NCBI RefSeq assembly: GCF_000426685.1
Contig: NZ_AUFV01000014.1
Location: 1 to 64,000 of the forward strand
From: Solimonas flava DSM 18980
GTDB taxonomy: Bacteria; Pseudomonadota; Gammaproteobacteria; Nevskiales; Nevskiaceae
Length of the DNA stretch: 64,000 nucleotides
Direction: 5' to 3'
Shown: piece by piece, positions 58,251 to 64,000 of the stretch
How the letters are laid out: every line of letters begins with the position of its first letter
How positions within the stretch are numbered: the first letter of the stretch is position 1
The notes under the pieces: generated by a model
What the model was told of the DNA's origin: nothing
The model's input: the letters and a program-made list of their open reading frames with translations, nothing else
Database searches by the model: none
Translations under genes and position numbers: made by a program

Positions 58251-59261
58251 CTACTCGACGCGGAAACGCACGACGCCGATCAGCTGGTCGCTCTGCGTGA
58301 CCACACGCACTTCCCAGCGTCCGCGCGGATCGGGCGGGAACGCGGTCTTGTGCGTCCAGGTCCGGTAGCCGGATTCGCGGCTGCCGCGGATCTCGATCGG
58401 AATGCTGTCGATCAGCCGGCCTTCGTGCCACCACTGGTGGACAATGCGTTCCTCGACGCCGCGCGGTGCGTGGATCGGCGTCCACACGTAGAGGCCGTCA
58501 TCGCGCAGCGCGTCGGCGCCGAGCCGCTCGACGGCCGGGCCGGCGCCGCGGTGCTCGGCATCGAGCGTCTGCGTGGCATGGGCGTCGTAGACGCGCAGCG
58601 TCGACGGCGGAATCGCGAAGCGCAGCGCGCTGAGCGTGCCGGCGAGCAGCAGCGCGCCGGCGAGCGCGGCCGGCCAGCGCAGCCAGCGCCCGCACGGCAG
58701 CGCCGCAGCGAAGGCCGGCAGCGACAGCAGCGCGGCGGCGCCGATCGCCAGCCACAGGCTGGTCGCGGTGGTGATCTGCCACAGCATCGGCGCCGCCGTC
58801 AGCACGGTCGTGAAGCCGGCCGCGGCGTGAAAGCTCCACAGCAGGGGCCGGCTGACGACGACGCGGCCGAAGTACAGCGGGTCGATCATCGACACCAGCG
58901 AGAAGGCGGCGAGCAGCAGCACGAACAGCGGCTGCGTGCTGGTCCAGGTGGTCGTCGCCAGGAAGAACGGCAGCGTGAAGAAGAAGGACTCCTGGTGCAG
59001 CGCCTGCAGCAGGTAGCGCAGCAGCGCCGGCGAGTAGCGCGCCCAGCGGCCGCGCTCGGCGAGGCGCATCCAGTACGGTTCGGTCAGCGCCGCCAGCCAC
59101 GACAGCGGCAGCAGGATCACCAGCATCTGCGCGACTTTCTCCTGGCGCTGGATCAGCAGCAGGCTGGCGACGCCGGCGAGAAAGCTGCCCAGCGCGACGA
59201 GATGCTTGTAGCGCGCCCACAGCGCGGCGAGCCGCGCGCGGGCGTCGAAGCGGGCGTTCAT
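58251..59261 (-). CDS. Membrane protein with DUF2914/DUF5924-like C-terminus
   Basis: This 336-residue protein has about seven hydrophobic helices followed by a periplasmic beta-domain of about 100 residues (VYDAHATQTLD to RFRVE) with the DUF2914 pattern HQWWHEGRLIDSIPIEIRGSR-like, WTHKTAFPPDPRGRW and VVTQSDQLIG. Function unknown. It overlaps the LuxR-type regulator upstream by four bases (ATGA). Confidence 0.82.
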   Translation of the reverse strand: MNARFDARARLAALWARYKHLVALGSFLAGVASLLLIQRQEKVAQMLVILLPLSWLAALTEPYWMRLAERGRWARYSPALLRYLLQALHQESFFFTLPFFLATTTWTSTQPLFVLLLAAFSLVSMIDPLYFGRVVVSRPLLWSFHAAAGFTTVLTAAPMLWQITTATSLWLAIGAAALLSLPAFAAALPCGRWLRWPAALAGALLLAGTLSALRFAIPPSTLRVYDAHATQTLDAEHRGAGPAVERLGADALRDDGLYVWTPIHAPRGVEERIVHQWWHEGRLIDSIPIEIRGSRESGYRTWTHKTAFPPDPRGRWEVRVVTQSDQLIGVVRFRVE

Positions 59262-60250
59262 GAGTCCTGCGTCGGCGCCGCTTGCGGATGCACGAGGTTG
59301 GCCAGCTCGGTGCGGCTGTAGACGCCGAGCTTGCGGTAGACGCGGTACAGGTGATTGGCGACCGTCGACGGCGCCACGCCGATCTTCTTCGCCGCCTGCT
59401 TGAACGACAGGCCCTGCGCGACGCAGTAGACGATCTCGCGCTCGCGCGCGGTCAGGCGGTCGAGCGGTCCGGCCGGCCACATGACGACCAGGTAGAGATC
59501 GCTGAGCCGCTCGCAGCGCACCATCAGGTCCGCGTACGGCGCGATCTCGCCGGGCGCCGGCAGCGCGAACGGCAGGCGCTGCGGCTCGCGGTTCGGCAGG
59601 CGCTCGTCGAGCAGGTCGAGAAACCGCGGCTGGGCCTCGTGGAAGATGCCGGCGCCGTCGACCACCGCGCCGGCCGCGCCCGGCGGACGGTCCGCGTGCG
59701 TGCGCGCCAGGTGCAGGAAGAACGAGTGCGAGGCGGCGTTGAACAGGTGATAGATGACGCGCTTCTGGCGCTGCCGGTCGAGCTCGCTGAACGGCGCGTC
59801 GCGGTCGCGCCGGTACAGCGTCAGCAGCGAATACAGGCCGCTGCGCCGGTCGAGATGGCCGGTCGACAGGATGCGGTGGATGCCGTACGGCGCGAAGGTG
59901 CTCGCGTACAACTCGGAGGCGAAGAATTCGGCGTCCGGGAACACGTCGCGCATGTCGACCGGCGTGTCGAGGTTCTGCAGGATCTCGGCGATGATCGGGT
60001 TGATCGCGGTGGTCGACTGCAGCTGCCGCGGAAACTCCGCCGGCAGGCCGTGCACGGTGACGGTATGGAAGCGCAGCTGCGAGACGCTGCCGGTGCCCCA
60101 CAGCGCGCCGTCGCAGGGCACGACGCGCGCGAGCTGCGACAAGGCCCATTCGCGGAACTGGCCGGCCGGCACCTGCAGGCCGGAACGGTAGGCGCGGGCG
60201 ATCAGTCGATCGACCGGATCGATGGCGTCGACGGGGGAGGGCTTTTGCAT
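59258..60250 (-). CDS. LuxR-type transcriptional regulator
   Basis: This 330-residue regulator has a GAF/autoinducer-like N-terminal region without clear acyl-HSL residues and a C-terminal LuxR helix-turn-helix (LTAREREIVYCVAQGLSFKQAAKKIGVAPSTVANHLYRVYRKLGV, here cited in parts: LTAREREIVYCVAQGLS). The ATG at 60250 is chosen; the frame extends 40 codons upstream. It is divergent to an Mpo1-like gene with a perfect palindrome between them. Confidence 0.9.
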   Translation of the reverse strand: MQKPSPVDAIDPVDRLIARAYRSGLQVPAGQFREWALSQLARVVPCDGALWGTGSVSQLRFHTVTVHGLPAEFPRQLQSTTAINPIIAEILQNLDTPVDMRDVFPDAEFFASELYASTFAPYGIHRILSTGHLDRRSGLYSLLTLYRRDRDAPFSELDRQRQKRVIYHLFNAASHSFFLHLARTHADRPPGAAGAVVDGAGIFHEAQPRFLDLLDERLPNREPQRLPFALPAPGEIAPYADLMVRCERLSDLYLVVMWPAGPLDRLTAREREIVYCVAQGLSFKQAAKKIGVAPSTVANHLYRVYRKLGVYSRTELANLVHPQAAPTQDS

Positions 60251-60322
60251 GCCGGCTTCGAGCGCTTCCTGCTTTTTTCGGACGACGGGCCTGTCCGATT
60301 TCCGTGGGCGGTTTTTACTATC

Positions 60323-60344
60323 GGGCAGTGCGTGGGCACTGCCC
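60323..60344. promoter_or_regulatory. 22-base palindrome between the LuxR-type regulator and Mpo1-like gene
   Basis: GGGCAGTGC-GTGG-GCACTGCCC is a perfect inverted repeat 73 bases before the regulator start and 49 bases before the Mpo1-like start. It is a candidate operator for the LuxR-type protein controlling both directions. Confidence 0.55.
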
Positions 60345-60392
60345 ATACTAACAGCATAGGAGACGCGCACTCATGCGCGAGGAGCCAGAACG

Positions 60393-60866
60393 ATGAGAAC
60401 GCTCGGTCAATGGCTGGACGAGTACAACGCCAGCCACCGCAACCCGGTCAACAAGACGCTGCACTGGATCTGCGTGCCGCTGATCGCCTTCACGATCGCC
60501 TGCGCGCTGAAGCTGATTCCGGTCGGCCACGGCTACCTCAACGCGCTGAGCGTGGTCGGCGTGCTGGTGCTGCTCTACTACTTCCGTCTGTCGTGGCAGC
60601 TCGCGCTCGGCATGAGCGCGGTGTTCTTCGTCGGTTACCGCCTGGTGCTCGCCGCCGAGGCAGCGTTCGGCGCGCAGCTGATCTGGGTCGCGCTGGCGAT
60701 CTTCGTCGTCGCCTGGATCGGCCAGTTCATCGGCCATCACGTCGAGCGGGCGCGGCCGTCGTTCTTCAAGGACCTGCAGTTCCTGCTGATCGGGCCGCTG
60801 TGGCTGCTCGACGCGGTCTACCGGCGCATGGCGATTCCGACCGGGCGCCGGCTCGCCGCCGGCTGA
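60393..60866 (+). CDS. Mpo1/DUF962-family membrane protein
   Basis: This 157-residue protein has the DUF962 start MRTLGQWLDEYNASHRNPVNKTLHWICVP (cited here as parts) with the His-rich HRN and HH (GHHVERARPSF) metal-binding motifs of Mpo1, a 2-hydroxy fatty acid dioxygenase in yeast. Four hydrophobic segments. In bacteria the role is probably in fatty acid alpha-oxidation. Confidence 0.9.
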   Translation: MRTLGQWLDEYNASHRNPVNKTLHWICVPLIAFTIACALKLIPVGHGYLNALSVVGVLVLLYYFRLSWQLALGMSAVFFVGYRLVLAAEAAFGAQLIWVALAIFVVAWIGQFIGHHVERARPSFFKDLQFLLIGPLWLLDAVYRRMAIPTGRRLAAG

Positions 60867-60963
60867 GGCGCGTCGTTCCCCTCGCCCCGTGACGGCCCGC
60901 TCCGGCGGGCCGTTTGCGTTGGCGCCGCCGCGCTTGCGGGCGCGTGCGCCGAACTGAAAGAAT

Positions 60964-60981
60964 CCTGTCACGCCTGTCACG
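60964..60981 (+). repeat. Tandem CCTGTCACG repeat before the LacI-type gene
   Basis: CCTGTCACG occurs twice back-to-back, 10 bases before the ATG of the LacI-type regulator. It may be part of its own operator. Confidence 0.55.
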
Positions 60982-60991
60982 TTCGGAGCCC

Positions 60992-62038
60992 ATGCAAAAG
61001 AAGCGCTGCCGCGGCGGGCAGGCCGTGACGATCCGCGAAGTCGCTGCGCGCGCCGGCGTCTCGCCGATGACGGTGTCGCGCGTCATCAACAACGGCGCCA
61101 ACGTCACCGACGCGACACGCGCCGCGGTCAACGCGGCGATCCGGGAACTGCGCTATGCGCCGAATCCGGCCGCGCGCCGCCTGGCCGGCTCGCAGGCCCA
61201 CCGCATCGGCCTGCTCTACAACAATCCCAGCAGCGCCTTTCTCAGCGAGTTCCTGCTCGGCGCGCTCGACGCGAGCAGCCGCGGCGGCTGCCAGCTCGTC
61301 GTCGAGAAATGCGGCATGACGGCGGCGGCCGAGCGCGCCGCGGTGCAGAAGCTGCTGAACGACGGCATCCGCGGCGTGATCCTGCCGCCGCCGCTGTGCG
61401 AGGCGGCCGCCGTGCTCGACGCGCTCCGCGCCGCCGGTGCGATCGCCGTCGAGGTCGGCGCCGGCCGCGCCGGCGCGAGCTTTCCGAGCGTGCGCGTGGA
61501 CAACTACAAGGCCGCGCGCGAGATGGCCGCGTACCTGATCGGGCTCGGCCATCGCCGCATCGGCTTCATCCGCGGCCATCCGAACCAGTCGGTCAGCGCG
61601 CAGCGCCTGCAGGGTTTTGTCGACGCGCTCGCCGCGGCCGGCCTCGACGCCGCCGACGCGCCGGTCGAGGCCGGCCTGTTCAGCTACCGCTCCGGACTCG
61701 CCGCCGCCGAAAAGCTGCTCGCGCGTCGGCCGCGGCCGACGGCGATCTTCGCCGCCAACGACGACATGGCGGCGGCGGCGCTCAGCGTCGCGCATCGCAT
61801 GGGCCTGCAGGTGCCGGCCGAGCTGTCGATCGCCGGGTTCGACGACAGCCTGATCGCCGCGACGGTGTGGCCGGCGTTGACGACGGTGCGCCAGCCGATC
61901 GCGGCCATGGCGCGCGCCGCCGTCGAGCTGCTGGTCGACGAGCTGCAGCGGCGTCCGCGCGCCGGCGCCGGCGCCGGACCGGCGCAGCGCCTGCTGCGCC
62001 ACGCGCTGGTGCGCCGCGAATCGACCGCGGCACCCTGA
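60992..62038 (+). CDS. LacI-family transcriptional regulator
   Basis: This 348-residue regulator has an N-terminal LacI helix-turn-helix (TIREVAARAGVSPMTVSRVIN), a hinge helix and a periplasmic-binding-like sugar domain (HRIGFIRGHPNQSVSAQRL). The ATG at 60992 with GGAGCC upstream is chosen; the frame continues upstream without LacI similarity. The regulated sugar or acid pathway is not next to it. Confidence 0.94.
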   Translation: MQKKRCRGGQAVTIREVAARAGVSPMTVSRVINNGANVTDATRAAVNAAIRELRYAPNPAARRLAGSQAHRIGLLYNNPSSAFLSEFLLGALDASSRGGCQLVVEKCGMTAAAERAAVQKLLNDGIRGVILPPPLCEAAAVLDALRAAGAIAVEVGAGRAGASFPSVRVDNYKAAREMAAYLIGLGHRRIGFIRGHPNQSVSAQRLQGFVDALAAAGLDAADAPVEAGLFSYRSGLAAAEKLLARRPRPTAIFAANDDMAAAALSVAHRMGLQVPAELSIAGFDDSLIAATVWPALTTVRQPIAAMARAAVELLVDELQRRPRAGAGAGPAQRLLRHALVRRESTAAP

Positions 62039-62060
62039 AGCGTCGCGCCGGCACAAACCA

Positions 62061-62084
62061 GGACGGCGCCTCGCGGCGCCGTCC
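62061..62084. terminator. Perfect hairpin between converging LacI-type gene and maeB
   Basis: GGACGGCGCC and GGCGCCGTCC form a 10 bp stem with a TCGC loop between two converging stops. There is no T-run, but the very stable stem with a UNCG-like loop suggests transcription end or 3' stabilisation. Confidence 0.5.
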
Positions 62085-62105
62085 GGTGATGAAGCGCGAG
62101 ACCTG

Positions 62106-64000
62106 TTACTTGCTCGCGTTCGCCTCCAGCACCGTCAGCGCCGTCATGTTGACGATGCGCCGCACCGTCGCCGACGGCGTCAGGATGTGCACCGGCCGCG
62201 CCGCACCGAGCAGGATCGGGCCGATCGCGACGTTGTTGCCGGCGGCGGTCTTGAGCAGGTTGTAGGCGATGTTGGCGGCGTCGAGGTTCGGCAGCACCAG
62301 CAGGTTGGCGTCGCCGTGCAGCGTCGTCGCCGGCAGGATGCTCTTGCGCATGTCCTCGTCGAGCGCGCAGTCGCCGTGCATCTCGCCGTCGACTTCGAGC
62401 CCCGGCGCGCGCTCGCGCAGCAGCGCCAGCGTTTCGCGCATCTTCACCGCCGACGGCGCGTCGGAGGTGCCGAAGTTCGAGTGCGAGACCAGCGCCGCCT
62501 TCGGCTCGATGCCGAAGCGGCGGATCACGTCGGCCGCCATGATCGTGATCTCGGCGAGCTGTGCGGCGCTCGGATCGAGGTTGACGTGCGTGTCGACGAG
62601 GAAGACCTGGCGGTCCGGCAGGATCAGCGCGTTCATCGCGCCATAGGTGCAGGCGCCGGCACGGCGGCCGATGACCTGGTCGATGTAGTGCAGGTGGCGG
62701 CCGGTCGTCGAGATCGTGCCGCAGATCATGCCGTCGCCTTCGCCCTTCTTCAGCAGCATCGAGGCGATCAGCGTGGTGCGCCGGCGCATCTCGAGGCGCG
62801 CGTACTGCTCGGTGATGCCGCGGCGCTGCATCAGCTCGTGGTAGGACTGCCAGTACTCGCGGTAGCGGGTGTCGTGGTCCGGGTTGACGACCTCGTAGTG
62901 CTGGCCGGCCTTCAGGCGCAGGCCGAAGTGGGCGATGCGGCTCTCGATGACCGACGGGCGACCGACCAGGATCGGCCTGGCGAGCTTTTCGTCGACGGCG
63001 ATCTGCACGGCGCGCAGCACGCGCTCTTCCTCGCCCTCGGCAAAGATGATGCGGCTCTTCTCCGGGGCCAGCTTGCGCGCCGCCGAGAAGATCGGCTTCA
63101 TCAGCGTGCCGCTGTGGTAGACGAACTGCTGCAGCTTCTGGCGGTAGGCGTCGAAGTCCTCGATCGGCCGCGTCGCGACGCCGGCGTCCATCGCCGCCTT
63201 CGCCACCGCCGGCGCGATCTGCACGATCAGGCGCGGATCGAAGGGCTTGGGGATGATGTACTCGGGGCCGAACGACAGGTCCTCGATGCCGTAGGCCTGG
63301 GCGACGACGTCGCTCTGTTCCTGGCGCGCCAGCTCGGCGATCGCGTGCACCACGGCGATCTCCATCGAACGCGTGATCGTCGTCGCGCCGACGTCGAGCG
63401 CGCCGCGGAAGATGAACGGGAAGCAGAGAACGTTGTTGACCTGGTTCGGGTAGTCGGTGCGGCCGGTGGCGATGATCGCGTCGTCGCGCACGGCCTTGAC
63501 CTCTTCCGGCCTGATCTCCGGCGTCGGGTTGGCGAGCGCGAGGATCAGCGGCTGCGCCGCCATCTGCGCGACCATCTCCGGCTTGAGCACGCCGCCGGCC
63601 GAAAGGCCGAGGAACAGATCGGCGCCGCCGATCACCTCGGCCAGCGTGCGCGCGGACGTCGGCTGCGCGTACTGCGCCTTGTTCGGGTCCATCAGCTCGG
63701 TGCGGCCCTCGTAGACGACGCCGGCGAGGTCGGTCAGCCAGATGTTCTTCTTCGGCAGGCCGAGATCGACCAGCAGTTCGACGCAGGCCAGCGCCGCGGC
63801 GCCGGCGCCGGACACCACCAGCTTCACCTCGTCGATCTTCTTGCCGACCACCTTCAGGCCGTTGGTGACGGCGGCGCCGACGATGATCGCGGTGCCGTGC
63901 TGGTCGTCGTGGAAGACCGGGATCTTCATGCGCTTGCGCAGCTCGCGCTCGATGTAGAAGCACTCCGGCGCCTTGATATCCTCGAGGTTGATGCCGCCGA
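62106..64000 (-). CDS. maeB: NADP-dependent malic enzyme with phosphotransacetylase domain (partial)
   Basis: The visible 630 residues carry part of the malic enzyme domain (INLEDIKAPECFYIERELR at the window edge; VFHDDQHGTAIIVG; GAGAAALACVELL) and a complete C-terminal phosphotransacetylase-like domain (AEGEEERVLRAVQIAVDE; DTHVNLDPSA). This fusion is MaeB, which makes pyruvate and NADPH from malate; the C-domain binds acetyl-CoA as an effector. The gene runs off the right end, so roughly the first 130 residues are missing. Confidence 0.95.
   Translation of the reverse strand, partial: GGINLEDIKAPECFYIERELRKRMKIPVFHDDQHGTAIIVGAAVTNGLKVVGKKIDEVKLVVSGAGAAALACVELLVDLGLPKKNIWLTDLAGVVYEGRTELMDPNKAQYAQPTSARTLAEVIGGADLFLGLSAGGVLKPEMVAQMAAQPLILALANPTPEIRPEEVKAVRDDAIIATGRTDYPNQVNNVLCFPFIFRGALDVGATTITRSMEIAVVHAIAELARQEQSDVVAQAYGIEDLSFGPEYIIPKPFDPRLIVQIAPAVAKAAMDAGVATRPIEDFDAYRQKLQQFVYHSGTLMKPIFSAARKLAPEKSRIIFAEGEEERVLRAVQIAVDEKLARPILVGRPSVIESRIAHFGLRLKAGQHYEVVNPDHDTRYREYWQSYHELMQRRGITEQYARLEMRRRTTLIASMLLKKGEGDGMICGTISTTGRHLHYIDQVIGRRAGACTYGAMNALILPDRQVFLVDTHVNLDPSAAQLAEITIMAADVIRRFGIEPKAALVSHSNFGTSDAPSAVKMRETLALLRERAPGLEVDGEMHGDCALDEDMRKSILPATTLHGDANLLVLPNLDAANIAYNLLKTAAGNNVAIGPILLGAARPVHILTPSATVRRIVNMTALTVLEANASK

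Overview
The window is a GC-rich proteobacterial chromosome segment, most likely gammaproteobacterial. The gene order infC-rpmI-rplT-pheS-pheT-ihfA-merR-tRNA-Pro, the prfB-lysS pair, a bo3-type quinol oxidase operon and the DUF1329/AraC/DUF1302 trio all fit environmental Gammaproteobacteria such as Nevskiales/Solimonadaceae or pseudomonad relatives. The family placement is inference. Bases 1 to about 7,400 are visibly less GC-rich and differ in codon use from the rest.

Accessory part (1-7,488): three short plus-strand genes are each followed by a 60-80 bp imperfect palindrome with the layout of an integron attC site, so this looks like the end of a gene-cassette array. The last attC is cut at its crossover position by an IS3-family element (ORFA/ORFB with an A8 frameshift site). 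Beyond the IS lie a truncated ORF, a 397-residue protein with a C-terminal HEPN-like R-x4-H motif, a 393-residue HNH-nuclease-like protein and a P4-type tyrosine integrase. The integrase sits just beyond the 3' end of tRNA-Pro(GGG), the usual target of such enzymes. The island's other end is not in the window.

Core part, 7,489-13,400: translation operon on the minus strand (infC with a rare ATC start, rpmI, rplT, pheS, pheT, ihfA, merR), then tRNA-Pro. 13,400-22,700: OsmC, an MgtC-type membrane protein, a Pat/PatZ-like acetyltransferase whose end overlaps no partner but whose start overlaps an HDAC-family deacetylase, a cytochrome P450, a lipoprotein, a LysR regulator and a DsbA-like isomerase. 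22,795-26,056: Anbu (proteasome-like) with alpha-E and circularly permuted ATP-grasp genes. 26,183-28,031: minCDE. Then ferredoxin-NADP reductase and an MHS-type transporter.

30,926-37,724: cyoABCD, a SURF1 assembly factor and a RegB/RegA (RoxS/RoxR) redox two-component system, tightly packed on one strand, so the oxidase and a probable quinone/redox sensor appear co-expressed. 37,759-45,327: two uncharacterised proteins, DUF1329 and DUF1302 envelope proteins around an AraC-type regulator, and an OmpA-like protein with calcium-binding repeats. 45,478-49,605: prfB (with +1 frameshift), lysS and a Bcr/CflA exporter.

49,625-57,467: a complete sulfate-uptake operon on the minus strand: OprP/O-like porin, two sulfate-binding proteins, two tandem Mop (TOBE) proteins, a class II glutamine amidotransferase-like protein, CysT, CysW and CysA. 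The right end carries a rhodanese, a DUF2914-like membrane protein coupled to a LuxR-type regulator, an Mpo1-like protein, a LacI-type regulator and the C-terminal 630 residues of the malic enzyme MaeB, which runs off the window.
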